A DNA stretch of 29,862 nt from positions 1 to 29,862 of the IMG/VR virus record IMGVR_UViG_3300031601_000021; one strand, 5' to 3'. The notes below the pieces were generated by a model. That model was not told where the DNA came from and searched no databases. It saw only the letters and a program-made list of their open reading frames with translations. Below, piece after piece: positions 1-9,509 of the stretch. The DNA comes from a virus. Each line of letters begins with the position of its first letter. The stretch's first letter is position 1. A program made the position numbers and the translations under genes.

Positions 1-179
1 ACTACAAATCTTAATGGTGTTGTAGTAACAGTTACAGAATCCTGTAATGCATTTGCTCTGTCAACTATACCTAATGCACCATCTGCTATATCTGTATAGT
101 TTTTAATTGTTCCAGCTGTGTCTAATGCTACGGCTCCGCCTATTAACGTATACCTTACTGCTGTTTGTGTGTTTCCCAT
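1..179 (-). CDS. Virion protein, N-terminal part (runs off the window)
   Basis: The frame opens with ATG at 177-179 and is still open at base 1, giving 59 residues starting MGNTQTAVRYTLIGG. The residues are small and beta-prone (A, T, G, V), like phage head or fibre proteins. It is the most distal visible gene of the head operon, 31 bases beyond the stop of the 117-residue gene. The leader is AT-rich without a clear Shine-Dalgarno. The start is well placed and the frame uses codons like its neighbours, so I consider it real. A role in the particle is inferred from position and composition only; the family is not recognised. Confidence 0.6.
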   Translation of the reverse strand, partial: MGNTQTAVRYTLIGGAVALDTAGTIKNYTDIADGALGIVDRANALQDSVTVTTTPLRFV

Positions 180-210
180 GATTTTTTATTTTAAAATATT
201 AAACAAAATT

Positions 211-564
211 TTACTTATTTTTCTTTTCTTCTTTAGTAAAAAATTCATCAACATTTACAAGTTTTTTAATTAAAGGTATATGAGTGCCTGTAATTCCTTT
301 GGCTTCATTTAATTTAATTATACCTTCTTCCAATTGTCCAATAATAACAGAATTGATATCTACTTCAATATCTTTGGCTTTTTGTTTATCCCAAAGAAAG
401 GCTTGACCTTCCTGTCTGATATTACAATCTTCAATTTCTTTTACTGTAAATGATAACTCTTTTTTAAAATCTTCTACTAAATTTGCTACTAACCATTCGC
501 TGCCTGTTTGTGGAAGAAATCCAATGATATGAATTCTGTCCGTAAAGTTTAATTTAACTTTCAT
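211..564 (-). CDS. Hypothetical protein in head operon, 117 aa
   Basis: A soluble protein of 117 residues with a hydrophobic N-terminal third (IHIIGFLPQTGSEWLVANLV), a mixed middle and a very lysine/glutamate-rich end (FFTKEEKKNK). No family is recognised. The start has a Shine-Dalgarno-like AGGAG six bases before ATG, which is uncommon in this window and supports the chosen start. It lies between the 611-residue fibre-like gene and another virion-type gene, all on one strand, so it is probably a minor structural or assembly protein. That role is inferred from context alone. Confidence 0.6.
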   Translation of the reverse strand: MKVKLNFTDRIHIIGFLPQTGSEWLVANLVEDFKKELSFTVKEIEDCNIRQEGQAFLWDKQKAKDIEVDINSVIIGQLEEGIIKLNEAKGITGTHIPLIKKLVNVDEFFTKEEKKNK

Positions 565-602
565 GATTCTCCTAATTTAAAGTGTTTATTAAAATTATTA
601 AT

Positions 603-628
603 GGAGAGAGATTGAAGGCTCCCTCTCC
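603..628 (-). terminator. Possible hairpin terminator after the fibre-like gene
   Basis: GGAGAG at 603-608 pairs with CTCTCC at 623-628, 18 bases past the stop of the 611-residue gene. On the minus strand the hairpin is followed by an AT-rich run (ATTAATAATTTT) rather than a pure T tract, so it may be a weak terminator or an RNA stability hairpin. Confidence 0.4.
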
Positions 629-645
629 TAACTATGCCTTTTATA

Positions 646-2481
646 TTATATTCCGTAAAATCTAATTAAGAATTTACCTTGTGAATAATCTCCTGCTGCT
701 CCTGCACCAGAAGTTAAATAGAAATAATGAGTTGCTGTAGGAACATCTGTTGCTCCTTTAACCATTCCATTAGTCCAACTTTCTCCGGCAGCAATTAACT
801 GTGTACCACCACCTGCTGCATCATCAATACTTAATGTTCCTGAAGCATTAGAATATAAATCTATATCAGCATCTCCTGCAGTAGGAGCTTCTAAGCATAC
901 CATTTCAATAGCTACAATAGTAGCACCTTGAATTGCTACAGTATATTGTCCTAAAGTAGCACTTGTAGTTTGTCCTGTATCTCCTATTACATCACCATCT
1001 GTAGCAACAGATGAAAGACCTGCTAAGTCAATATAAAATTCTGTTACTGTTAATCCTGATGTTCCTTTCTTTCCGTAAGGAATCCATGCATTAATTGCAG
1101 TACCCGGATTATCAATATCTGCACCTACTGCTGGTACAGGCATATCTGTAACGATAGATGTATCTGCATGTAAATGTGCTACTGTAGAAGCTGCAAGAGC
1201 AGATGGCATAGATAAATTTAAACCATAGACTGTAAGGTCTGCATCTGTATAATCTATTCCTGATAAATCAAGATTAATTCCGCTTAGTATTGATCCTGCT
1301 GTATGTGTAGGTGTTCCTGCATCATTACCATAAATAGATAGTAAATTATATGCACCAGCAGCAAAATCTACTGCTCCTACTGTATCATAATCAATAGTTG
1401 CTACATCAAAAGCTGTTGCAGATAATCCTGCAAATGTTGCGTTAAGATTGTAATCAACTTCCAATGCTGTTGCATTACTTGTTGCAGTACCTGCTCCTGT
1501 AGTAGTAGCTGAATAAGATGTTCCAAATACAGTTCCACTATAAATATCTGCAGTTGCTACTGCTGTACTATTTACTTGTTGTAGTGTAGCCATATAACCA
1601 GTAACTGAAGTAGCGCCACTTGCTGTTGCACTTGTAGCATTAGTAGAAAATAATTCTAACAATCTACTATTATTTGCTAATGCACCAACTGCTGTAGAAT
1701 TAACTAATCCTTTAGAAATAACAAATCCAACTTTAGCATCATTATTAATTCCTACTCCATCAAAGTCTATACTTACTCCATAAATATTAGCACTAGATGC
1801 GGTATTGTGACCAATATGATGTCCGTACCAATCACCATCAGTAAATGTTCCTGTACTACCAGCAACTCTTGTTCCGTACCATGTAGCACCACTATCATTT
1901 AAAGTACCTGTAAAACCTACTGTAAGACCTGCATCTGTATCAGAGGTATCTCTTACACTTGAAATATCTACTGTATAACCAGAATAATCTGCTCTCTCTC
2001 CAGTAACTGCTGCTGCATCTACATAATAACCATGTACTGCTGCACCATTAGCATTACCTGCTAATCCTGTAAGAACAACATTAAATCCTTTTACTATTTC
2101 TGTACCACCTGTCATACCTGTATCATGACTTATAGCCACGTCTACTGCATTAACTGATGATGTTGTAGCAACTTCAACATTGATATCTAGAACTGTTGCT
2201 CCAGTATGTGGTGTCGTAGCTGCATCAATAGTATTGGTAGCACCTGCTGTTAATGTATAGGTAGAATACCCATCTTTAAATAATACTCCTTCAACAGTAA
2301 CACCTGTATCTGCTGTATCTTCATTGATAACATCAAATGTACCTGTACCATCACTAGGAGCAATATCCAATAAATCGTCTCGTAAGTTGTTATAGTCATC
2401 TATAAAAACCCAACAGCGATTGTCATTTTTTGTTAAAACATTCCAATTGTTCTTGGTCAGTTTTCTTGATTTAAAACTCAT
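646..2481 (-). CDS. Large beta-rich fibre-like or appendage virion protein, 611 aa
   Basis: The 611-residue protein is dominated by A, G, T, S, D and V with almost no lysine after residue 75, a composition typical of phage fibres, head fibres or decoration proteins. The middle contains degenerate internal repeats: motifs such as NIYGVSIDFDGV, LTVYGLNLSMP and INLDLSGIDY, and recurring AT-rich blocks of type ATSATASGATSVTGYMA, which suggest a beta-helix or beta-solenoid shaft. The N-terminus (MSFKSRKLTKNNWNVLTKN) is charged and could anchor to the particle, and the end (THYFYLTSGAGAAGDY...RFYGI) looks like a compact domain. It lies downstream of the neck genes and is followed by a hairpin. Whether it sits on the head, the collar or the tail cannot be told from sequence. 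Confidence 0.65.
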   Translation of the reverse strand: MSFKSRKLTKNNWNVLTKNDNRCWVFIDDYNNLRDDLLDIAPSDGTGTFDVINEDTADTGVTVEGVLFKDGYSTYTLTAGATNTIDAATTPHTGATVLDINVEVATTSSVNAVDVAISHDTGMTGGTEIVKGFNVVLTGLAGNANGAAVHGYYVDAAAVTGERADYSGYTVDISSVRDTSDTDAGLTVGFTGTLNDSGATWYGTRVAGSTGTFTDGDWYGHHIGHNTASSANIYGVSIDFDGVGINNDAKVGFVISKGLVNSTAVGALANNSRLLELFSTNATSATASGATSVTGYMATLQQVNSTAVATADIYSGTVFGTSYSATTTGAGTATSNATALEVDYNLNATFAGLSATAFDVATIDYDTVGAVDFAAGAYNLLSIYGNDAGTPTHTAGSILSGINLDLSGIDYTDADLTVYGLNLSMPSALAASTVAHLHADTSIVTDMPVPAVGADIDNPGTAINAWIPYGKKGTSGLTVTEFYIDLAGLSSVATDGDVIGDTGQTTSATLGQYTVAIQGATIVAIEMVCLEAPTAGDADIDLYSNASGTLSIDDAAGGGTQLIAAGESWTNGMVKGATDVPTATHYFYLTSGAGAAGDYSQGKFLIRFYGI

Positions 2482-2496
2482 AATATATATTTTAAA

Positions 2497-3330
2497 TTAT
2501 TCAACATTCATTGATTCTATTTTCTGAGACTGCCATCTATTATCTTTGACTGTCTCTAGTGCTATTGATACTGCTAATTGTACTATCTCTCTATGTATCG
2601 AGTCATCTAAGACACAATCTGTTTGTGCTGATAGTCCATCTATAGTATAACCAGTTAAGTCCTCTACAATGATTGGTGTAGGCTTTGCTATATACCTTAC
2701 ATAATATTGTAATATACCATAACTTCCTGATGTTACTATTTCATGTCTTTTAGAACCTGCTCCTTGAGCCTTACTAAAATCTAATCTCCATGCTGTAGCT
2801 TTTCTACCTTTATCATTAGGGTCTTTTGGCTTTACAAATGGATTATCAATATTTGACATATATTCATCATGTGTCTTAGGAAGAACTTTTATTCTTGTAT
2901 ATATTCTATTACCATAGGTATCTCCAATAACTGTACGAGAAGATGCATCAAGAACAGATTGTACAATATCACACCTAAGAACATTTGTTAATAAACTTTC
3001 TTCTATAGCTAACCAAAAATTATCTGGTAAATCATAAAAAAAAGAATTTCTATGAGCTCCTGATTGATCTGAAGAAATAGAAGTAAGACTTAAATTGGTA
3101 GGACTAACACTAGCCTCTACTAATTCAGAAATGTCCTTTCTTCTCTTTTCAGTTTGCTCGAAACCTTTTCTTAAACGATTTGTCTTACCTTGATAGTTAA
3201 ATTTAATTATCCTATTTTGAGCATCTGTCAATATAGCAGATATCTCATAAGGTTCTAATCCGGGTGCTCCCTGATTAGACATTCTATCATAATGTAATTC
3301 AAACTCGTTCTTGAATTCAGTTCCTGTCAT
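2497..3330 (-). CDS. Neck/head-tail connector-like virion protein, 277 aa
   Basis: The N-terminus (FKNEFELHYDRMSNQGAPG...YEISAILTDAQNRIIKFNYQG) resembles the opening of proteins found after the capsid gene in crAss-like and related phages: an EF..ydr..s pattern, a flexible Gly/Pro stretch, then a helix of the form LTdAQ..ii...y. These are usually taken as ring or adaptor proteins between portal and tail. The rest is mixed alpha/beta with a conserved-looking DLPDNFWLAIEES segment near residue 100. Its ATG overlaps the stop of the 297-residue gene upstream by one base (TAATG), which points to translational coupling. The neck assignment is inference from family memory and position, not from a search. 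Confidence 0.6.
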   Translation of the reverse strand: MTGTEFKNEFELHYDRMSNQGAPGLEPYEISAILTDAQNRIIKFNYQGKTNRLRKGFEQTEKRRKDISELVEASVSPTNLSLTSISSDQSGAHRNSFFYDLPDNFWLAIEESLLTNVLRCDIVQSVLDASSRTVIGDTYGNRIYTRIKVLPKTHDEYMSNIDNPFVKPKDPNDKGRKATAWRLDFSKAQGAGSKRHEIVTSGSYGILQYYVRYIAKPTPIIVEDLTGYTIDGLSAQTDCVLDDSIHREIVQLAVSIALETVKDNRWQSQKIESMNVE

Positions 3331-4223
3331 TACTTATCTTCTTTAGCACTAATTTTTTGTATTATACTAATTCTATCTTCGCTATTTTGCTTGTCATCTA
3401 AATACTTGATAACATCAGATAATACTCCAATAGCCGTATCTGCTCCTGCAGGGAAATACTTATGACCTTTCTTTGTCATAATACCATACTTCGTTGCTTT
3501 GTAGATAATAACTTTTGTTTCATACATATCATCATCTAATATAAGAGTGATACCTTCTGCATCTTGTTCTACTAGTTTCTCAAATTCTCTTTCTAAAAAA
3601 TCTAATTTAGAATCATCACTGTATGAAAATTTACTTTTCTTATCCATATAATAGATGTATAAGAAGTCATACATAGCTTGACGATTACCTTCAATCTTAC
3701 CATAAAATTTCCAGCATTCTCTTGTATAATCAATACGTTTCTTTGTTTCTTGTGCCATTTCTTCTGGATATTGTATAGCCCAACGATAAGTTCCTCTTGC
3801 TTTCCTTTCAGCCCAAGTAGGAGCTATCTTATCTTTATTAGATTGAATTACTAAAAATGTTACTAGATTATCAATATTATTCAAATCTAAAGGCAATACT
3901 AATTTATTTAGTCTAGCTCTTTGAGTTGTCCAAAAATTCTTTGATTTATGAATATTAATATCTTCCATTTTTAATGCTAATAAATCACAAAACTCTTCCT
4001 TACATTCTTTGTTGTACCCAAGCAATGGGTCAACAAGTTTATTCGTAGTTTCATTTAATGGCACTTCCATTGTGGTAAACGTATTGTCATATTGAAAATC
4101 TCCAATATGATTTGGGCTTATATTTGCTAACCAACTACCTTTTCTTCTGACTGGCTTAATAAGTACCCTTTTGTTTTCTAATAAAGTTGTTTTCAACTTT
4201 GATTTTTTTGTCTTTACTTCCAT
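3330..4223 (-). CDS. Virion-associated protein between capsid and neck genes, 297 aa
   Basis: A soluble 297-residue protein with a basic N-terminus (MEVKTKKSKLKTTLLENKR) and many aromatic and charged residues in the middle (RGTYRWAIQYPEEMAQETKKR). Near the end is a KGHKYFPAGADTAIGVL segment followed by a helical, charged tail. I do not recognise a named domain. Its place directly after the major capsid gene and its one-base overlap with the neck-type gene suggest a structural or assembly role in the head-neck region. The start follows an AT-rich leader 31 bases from the capsid stop. Confidence 0.6.
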   Translation of the reverse strand: MEVKTKKSKLKTTLLENKRVLIKPVRRKGSWLANISPNHIGDFQYDNTFTTMEVPLNETTNKLVDPLLGYNKECKEEFCDLLALKMEDINIHKSKNFWTTQRARLNKLVLPLDLNNIDNLVTFLVIQSNKDKIAPTWAERKARGTYRWAIQYPEEMAQETKKRIDYTRECWKFYGKIEGNRQAMYDFLYIYYMDKKSKFSYSDDSKLDFLEREFEKLVEQDAEGITLILDDDMYETKVIIYKATKYGIMTKKGHKYFPAGADTAIGVLSDVIKYLDDKQNSEDRISIIQKISAKEDK

Positions 4224-4254
4224 TACTTAGTCTCCTTTAAAGTATTAATATTAT

Positions 4255-5733
4255 TTATGCTGCCAATTGATTATTTTCCCAAGTTACACATCTAGTTGGA
4301 TCTTTAACTACAAGACCTAAGATAGATGATCTATGAACTTTATATCCATCATCTGCAAATGACATGATTCTTTTCTTGTCACCTAAAGTCCAAGGATCTC
4401 TAAGACCTGGCTGATATCCAAAAATATCTTCACCTTTCTTAGTTGATACTTTATATATGTTTGCTTCACCATCTGATGTACCTAAGTTATAAATACTATA
4501 AGTATAAGACTTAGCTACTCCATTACCTGATGCATGACGTATTTTATTTCTGATTGGGTCATCATACATTGGGTCAACGATAACTGATAATTTAGTTCCA
4601 TCTGGTCCAGTATATTCTCTGAATCTACCTTTATAACCCATATCAGTATCATTCTTGAAATATATTCTAGTACTATTCTGTACTGGAGTCCATAGAGATG
4701 CAAACCTTTCCATATCATTATGGAACTGGATAGCTCCCCAACGACCTGTTCTTACAATAACTTCTCTTGTATCATCTGTTCTAGCATTATCAGATACATC
4801 CATTACTTGTTCTGTAAATTTAGATACATCAAATGTAGAATAATAATACATATTAGAACTTTGAACTTGTTGCTCTAGTCCAGCACCCTGCTCAATCATA
4901 AACCCTGATTTACCTTCTTGTTTGAAAGTACCATCATTAGCTTCATTAAGTGTAGCGAAGTTTAAAAGTTTGTCTTTCATATCTTGAAATTGAACTTCTA
5001 ATTCCCAATCACGATATTCCATCCATGTTGTATGAATCTGCTTGTTTCCACTCTTGTCTACAGTAGACCATGAAAATGCTACAGGACGTTCTATCATGTC
5101 TCCAGGAATAGTATCTTCCATTCTAATTTGAGAGAAAATATTCTTCATTCTAAATGGAGAAGTATAATTAGGTGTTCCACCTTTTTTACTTAACGTCTTT
5201 TCTACAGGACTCCATTCTTTTGAGAAACGTTTGCCAGCAGCAAGTTCATCAAAAGGAATAAATAATTCATTGTCTCCTGTTAGTAATCTACATGTGTAAA
5301 CCCAATTTTCACCATCCATTTCTGGGTCTGCTACAATAAGGATAGGATAGATACTATTTTTCTCACCAACAATCAAGTTAGTATCTGAAAAATGATTCTC
5401 AGCAAAAACTAATTCAAAGAATTGATATTCTTTTCCTGTTTCATTACCTGCTGTTACAGCAGTTCCTGAAATACGAGCTTCTACTAAAGCTACATTCTTA
5501 TCTGAACTTGCTTGAAGATACCATAAAAAGTCATCATCTGACTTAAGATATTCTGTAGGATACTCATCTAAGATAGTGCCAAAATTAATACCATAATTTG
5601 CTGCATATAATCTAGTAACCATCTTTGTGAACATTTGTGGTTCTGTCATATAAATTGCTCCTAAGTGATTCTTAGAGGTTAAGTTTGACCAATCTGTTGG
5701 TTCGTACTGTTGTAATTCTGAAATTCGTTGCAT
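4255..5733 (-). CDS. Major capsid protein (crAss-like type), 492 aa
   Basis: This 492-residue protein has the length expected of crAss-like major capsid proteins (about 490) and sits where one is expected: terminase, portal, scaffold-like protein, then this gene. It begins MQRISELQQYEPTDW and is an even alpha/beta protein without signal or membrane segments. Features that fit an HK97-type coat subunit are the long early region rich in loops (residues about 60-190), a central helix-rich part (WMEYRDWELEVQFQDMKDKLLNFATL) like a spine helix, and a late beta region (REVIVRTGRWGAIQFHNDME). No membrane or catalytic motif is seen. The gene has its own 59-base AT-rich upstream gap. Confidence comes from gene order and length more than from a unique motif. 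Confidence 0.8.
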   Translation of the reverse strand: MQRISELQQYEPTDWSNLTSKNHLGAIYMTEPQMFTKMVTRLYAANYGINFGTILDEYPTEYLKSDDDFLWYLQASSDKNVALVEARISGTAVTAGNETGKEYQFFELVFAENHFSDTNLIVGEKNSIYPILIVADPEMDGENWVYTCRLLTGDNELFIPFDELAAGKRFSKEWSPVEKTLSKKGGTPNYTSPFRMKNIFSQIRMEDTIPGDMIERPVAFSWSTVDKSGNKQIHTTWMEYRDWELEVQFQDMKDKLLNFATLNEANDGTFKQEGKSGFMIEQGAGLEQQVQSSNMYYYSTFDVSKFTEQVMDVSDNARTDDTREVIVRTGRWGAIQFHNDMERFASLWTPVQNSTRIYFKNDTDMGYKGRFREYTGPDGTKLSVIVDPMYDDPIRNKIRHASGNGVAKSYTYSIYNLGTSDGEANIYKVSTKKGEDIFGYQPGLRDPWTLGDKKRIMSFADDGYKVHRSSILGLVVKDPTRCVTWENNQLAA

Positions 5734-5792
5734 TTTATTTATAATTTAAATTAAACATATATTATATAATTCTTATTATTATATACTCTCTA

Positions 5793-7019
5793 TTAACCGA
5801 ATTTTTGAAAAGCTGCTTTTACAATATCATCGGTTTCTTTATCTCCACTTTTAGCTACTGAATTAGAACCTTTACCTTGTGATGCTAAATCTTGTTCTTT
5901 TAATTGTTCTGCTAAAGTTTTAACTGCTTTTGTTTCTGCTACTTTAATTATTTTACTTAAGTCTGGAATATCATTAAATAGTCCTAGTGAGAAATAGTAA
6001 TTTAATTTAGCATCGAACTCTTGAGGATTTTCTGCTCTAGCTTCAAATACTTTATTAAACTGTTGTCCATTATCTTCTTTAGTAATTGTAGTCATTTGTT
6101 GGAATAATGATTTCTTTGTATTATCATCTAATGGCATACCTGGAACAATCTCTTTAAGACCTTTAATGTATTCTTCTGTACTTGATACCATCTTATCCAT
6201 ATGTGCTTTTTTTGCAATTTGATTTTGTTCATGTTGTTTTGCAATATTAGCTTCATAGTTATTAGTAAACTCAATTAGCTTATCTCTTCTTGCAGGAGAC
6301 TCTTTAGATAATTCTCCCATCTCTTTCTCTGTAGCTAATTTTTTCTGTATATCAACATCACTCCATTGTGTAGTTGCCCTATAATAGTCATATCCTACTC
6401 TCTCTTGCATCTTCTCATCCGCCTCTAAGGTTTCATTAGTCATAGTAGAATACTTTACCTTAGACATCTCTATATTAGTAATCTCATCTACTGTAAAACC
6501 ATTCTTAAACTTATCTACAAAATCTTTCTGCCTATCATTAAGTTGATTTCTATCTTCTTCAACACCCAATTTAATACCTTCTTGAATATATTCAGTAAAT
6601 CCATCTTTCATGAATTTAGCTCTTTCTTCATGAGTTTTTAATTTAAGGTATTCATCTTTTTTAAAAGAAGGAAGGATAGCTTCATTCACTAGAGTGGCAG
6701 CTAATGGATCTAAAGGAGAATCAATCTCTTTTGTCGAAGTATCTCCTTCCTTTTTTAAATCTTCTTTTTCTTTACCCTCTTTGGGTGCCACTGGTTTTTC
6801 TACTATATCATTTTTTTCAGGTACAAGAAATGTTCCATCATTTAACATCTTAATACCATCATCTGTTTTTGCTATTTCTTTTGTAGTCTTAATATCAGCC
6901 AATTCTTTTTCTAAGCTTTGACCATTCTCCTTTGTTTGAACTGTTTGTGTAGGAGTTCCAGTATCTAAAACGATACCATCACCTATCTCAAATAAGTCGT
7001 TATTGCTGCCGTCATTCAT
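5793..7019 (-). CDS. Scaffold-like / capsid assembly protein, 408 aa
   Basis: A highly charged 408-residue protein (rich in K, E, D, Q; almost no Cys or Trp) made of long predicted helices, lying between portal and major capsid genes. That composition and position are typical of phage scaffolding proteins, which fill the procapsid and leave or are cut during maturation. The first 110 residues are disordered and lysine/glutamate-rich (PKEGKEKEDLKKEGD); the middle (FTEYIQEGIKLGVEEDRNQL onward) is helical; the end (KETDDIVKAAFQKFG) could be the basic helix that contacts the coat protein. No protease motif was found. In tailed phages with virion RNA polymerase this position can also hold an internal cargo protein, which remains an alternative. 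Confidence 0.65.
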   Translation of the reverse strand: MNDGSNNDLFEIGDGIVLDTGTPTQTVQTKENGQSLEKELADIKTTKEIAKTDDGIKMLNDGTFLVPEKNDIVEKPVAPKEGKEKEDLKKEGDTSTKEIDSPLDPLAATLVNEAILPSFKKDEYLKLKTHEERAKFMKDGFTEYIQEGIKLGVEEDRNQLNDRQKDFVDKFKNGFTVDEITNIEMSKVKYSTMTNETLEADEKMQERVGYDYYRATTQWSDVDIQKKLATEKEMGELSKESPARRDKLIEFTNNYEANIAKQHEQNQIAKKAHMDKMVSSTEEYIKGLKEIVPGMPLDDNTKKSLFQQMTTITKEDNGQQFNKVFEARAENPQEFDAKLNYYFSLGLFNDIPDLSKIIKVAETKAVKTLAEQLKEQDLASQGKGSNSVAKSGDKETDDIVKAAFQKFG

Positions 7020-7045
7020 AATTATTGTTTTTTAATTATTAAAAG

Positions 7046-7075
7046 TAAAATTACTACATACATATTTATAACAAA
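7046..7075 (-). promoter_or_regulatory. Possible promoter before the scaffold-like gene
   Basis: On the minus strand TTTG (7072-7075) is followed after 18 bases by TAATTTTA (7046-7053), one mismatch from the Bacteroidota -7 element TAnnTTTG. It is 27 bases upstream of the scaffold-like start. The -33 part lies inside a 22-base sequence that is repeated exactly in the promoter region before the 17880 gene. Confidence 0.45.
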
Positions 7076-7109
7076 ATTTATTATAATATTTGCCACTATA
7101 AATATGTAT
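7058..7109. repeat. 13-base perfect inverted repeat at the end of the portal gene
   Basis: ATACATATTTATA at 7058-7070 is matched by its reverse complement TATAAATATGTAT at 7097-7109, separated by 26 bases. The right arm reaches the first base of the portal stop codon. The hairpin could stabilise the upstream message or mark a processing site; there is no T tract beside it that would make it a standard terminator. Confidence 0.6.
7067..7088. repeat. 22-base direct repeat, copy 1 (second copy 17930-17951)
   Basis: These 22 bases (TATAACAAAATTTATT then ATAATA) are identical to 17930-17951. In both places they lie upstream of a minus-strand gene start and supply the TTTG of a -33 element plus an AT-rich block upstream of it, like an UP element. 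A shared promoter module is the simplest reading. Confidence 0.7.
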
Positions 7110-7116
7110 TATTTGT
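7089..7116. repeat. 28-base direct repeat, copy 1 (second copy 9565-9592)
   Basis: The 28 bases beginning TTTGCCACTATAAATATG are identical to 9565-9592. This copy covers the stop codon of the portal gene; the other lies just past the stop of the terminase gene. Both are therefore at gene ends on the minus strand, just before the next gene's promoter-like region. Confidence 0.75.
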
Positions 7117-9490
7117 TATTTGTTTTTTTAACTTCTTTTTTGTCTTCTACCTCCTTTTTTGTTTTATTATTATCATTTGCTATATTAGTTTTAGTAGAAC
7201 TATCAAGATTAAACTTTTTCTCTTCTAATCCTCTATCTAAAGCATTCTCTGTTGTTTCATGAGCTTGTTTATCATCTTCTATTTGCAATTTTCCTTCTGT
7301 CTCTTTATCTGTAATAGTAGCATTTACATCTGTTTTATATATTTCTAAATCTATATCCATTTGCTTAAGTCCAATTTCTTTCTGATTATTCTCAGCATTA
7401 ATTTTTTCTACAGATTGTAATTGCTCTTGTTGTTGTTTAGCAATTCTCTCTGTCGCTTCTTCTTCTGCTATCTCAACCATCTTTCTCATATGAGAGATAC
7501 TGTCACTACCATATACATCTATTAGTGTAGAGAGCTTCATCTTATCTTGTGCAGCTAATTGTTGTGCATTCATTTCAATAGCTTGTATAAGTTTCTCTTC
7601 TTTCTTACCATCAGTAATAAATATACCCATATCTGAATCTGCTAATAAGTCAGGGTCAGTTCTTAAAATTACTTCAGCCAAATCATCATCTATATAAGAT
7701 AACAACTTAGGGTCTTTACCCCATGCATATTTAGCTGTCTCTAACAGATGTTCCATTACTCTTTTCTTAGTATGGTCATGAACTCCAAACCATTCTTCTG
7801 TAATAGTAGAAGATTGTTTAACACTTCTCTCAACACCTCTAGTAGTTTCTCTATTCTCTATCTGTCCTTCTCTTTGTCTTGATACTCCTGTTACACTATC
7901 TATCTCTTCATCTATACTTTTACATAGAGCATCCATATGTTGTATATAATTACCCATATCTGGATTCATCATTCTTCCATCAGTATTAAAGTTACCTGCT
8001 AATTTACCCGTAGCTGCTCCTTTGGTTCCTATATTAAAAGGGTCTACTATATGATAATTCATCATCTCAGTATAGTATAACCATTCATCCATAGTAAACA
8101 TCTTAGGTTTCTTAGATATATTGATTTCCATAATAGGACCTTTATATCTAGATATAGCATGTTGCATTAATCCCTTATATAGATTGTATTGGTATTTAAA
8201 CTGTTTTACCCTATCCATAAGACTTACTGCAACATTATCATTTGTTGCATAATATGTTCCTACAATACCTGGAGAACAAATACTAGGATTACCTAACTTA
8301 CGATATTGAACTTCTCTTGGCTTTCCTCTTAAATATATATTATGTCCTATCTTAATACTCTCCCACCATTCTTTTATCCATTTCCATTTTACTTTCTCTC
8401 CTGCATCTTTATCTACTTGATGTCTTTCATCAACTATTGTTTCTACCTCCTTACCTGTTTCTGGATCTAAAGAAGTAAGAAATCCTATTTTTCTCCAACT
8501 AACCCATCTTGCATATACTTCTCTTATCTCTCCATCTCTATTTATATATCCACCAAAAGAATTTATTAAATTACTATTATCATCTAATAATATAATACCA
8601 CTTTCTGAACCATTAAATTCAGCAGTAGGAACTGGTCCAACATAAGCTTTTGCTGAAGGAATAGCATATTTACTACTACCATTGGTTAAGCCCTCTTCTA
8701 GGTCACTAATCTGCTTACTTGTTAGTTCGTCATGATAATCATCTATTACATGTGCTAATGGTCTGTATGAAGCTTTAATGATAATAGAAGAGTCTTCTAT
8801 AAAATGACTCTCTCCTGAACGTAATGCTATAATATTTTTAGGATTTATTCTTCTTACTACCGGTTGTCCTGCTATAATATTAATATCATACATTTCTTCA
8901 GCTACAAGTAAAGCATCTTTAAACCCTTCATTAAACTGTCTCTTTAAATCATTCTCATGCCATAGATACTTAAGTATTCTAGTAGACATCTGCTCTCTCA
9001 TATCATGGTACTCATATGCAAAGTACTTCTTTTTCTTTTCTATCTTAGCTTGTAATTCTGCTTCTGAAAGATTAGGATTATTCATGCTCTCAGTTAATAT
9101 CTTAGTAATACTCTGCTTCATCAATCTTTCTTTATCACTAATAGCATCTTCATTTATTACTCTTACTCTCCAATTAAATTCCCTACCTAATTCTTCTCCT
9201 ATAAGAAGATTAAACTTTGGAACTTCAATAGGATAGTTTTGTAACTTTGCTGGCATTACAAATGACTTTAACCCCATAGGATTAAATACTTTTTCCATTT
9301 CTGCTGGATCAAATACTCCTGAATATAGATTGTAATTGTTTTCTTTATTAGCTAATGTAGTTCTTATTACACTACCTTCATCAGTAAGCATACCTTCTAA
9401 AGAATCCATACATTGCTCTACCCATTTTTTGTTTTTCTTAGAACGTGGAAGTTTCTGATTGGGAAATTGTGTAAACGAATTTATTGACAT
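7109..9490 (-). CDS. Portal protein (crAss-like type), 793 aa
   Basis: The 793-residue protein follows the large terminase directly and has the large size of portal proteins in crAss-like phages. Portals form the dodecameric ring through which DNA enters the head. Visible features are an N-terminal region with an LNYPIEVPKFNLLIGEELGRE-like segment, where portals of this kind contact the head, a helix-rich central part (RVKQFKYQYNLYKGLMQHAISRYKG), a VTGVSRQREGQ segment matching the loop typical of portals before the crown helices, and a C-terminal tail of about 100 residues that is almost wholly charged and glutamine-rich and probably coiled coil (EEATERIAKQQQEQLQSVEKINAENN). The start lies 20 bases after a -7-like promoter element. 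Alternative functions are unlikely in this position. Confidence 0.85.
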   Translation of the reverse strand: MSINSFTQFPNQKLPRSKKNKKWVEQCMDSLEGMLTDEGSVIRTTLANKENNYNLYSGVFDPAEMEKVFNPMGLKSFVMPAKLQNYPIEVPKFNLLIGEELGREFNWRVRVINEDAISDKERLMKQSITKILTESMNNPNLSEAELQAKIEKKKKYFAYEYHDMREQMSTRILKYLWHENDLKRQFNEGFKDALLVAEEMYDINIIAGQPVVRRINPKNIIALRSGESHFIEDSSIIIKASYRPLAHVIDDYHDELTSKQISDLEEGLTNGSSKYAIPSAKAYVGPVPTAEFNGSESGIILLDDNSNLINSFGGYINRDGEIREVYARWVSWRKIGFLTSLDPETGKEVETIVDERHQVDKDAGEKVKWKWIKEWWESIKIGHNIYLRGKPREVQYRKLGNPSICSPGIVGTYYATNDNVAVSLMDRVKQFKYQYNLYKGLMQHAISRYKGPIMEINISKKPKMFTMDEWLYYTEMMNYHIVDPFNIGTKGAATGKLAGNFNTDGRMMNPDMGNYIQHMDALCKSIDEEIDSVTGVSRQREGQIENRETTRGVERSVKQSSTITEEWFGVHDHTKKRVMEHLLETAKYAWGKDPKLLSYIDDDLAEVILRTDPDLLADSDMGIFITDGKKEEKLIQAIEMNAQQLAAQDKMKLSTLIDVYGSDSISHMRKMVEIAEEEATERIAKQQQEQLQSVEKINAENNQKEIGLKQMDIDLEIYKTDVNATITDKETEGKLQIEDDKQAHETTENALDRGLEEKKFNLDSSTKTNIANDNNKTKKEVEDKKEVKKTNNK

Positions 9491-9509
9491 AATACTATAG
9501 TTTTTTCTT

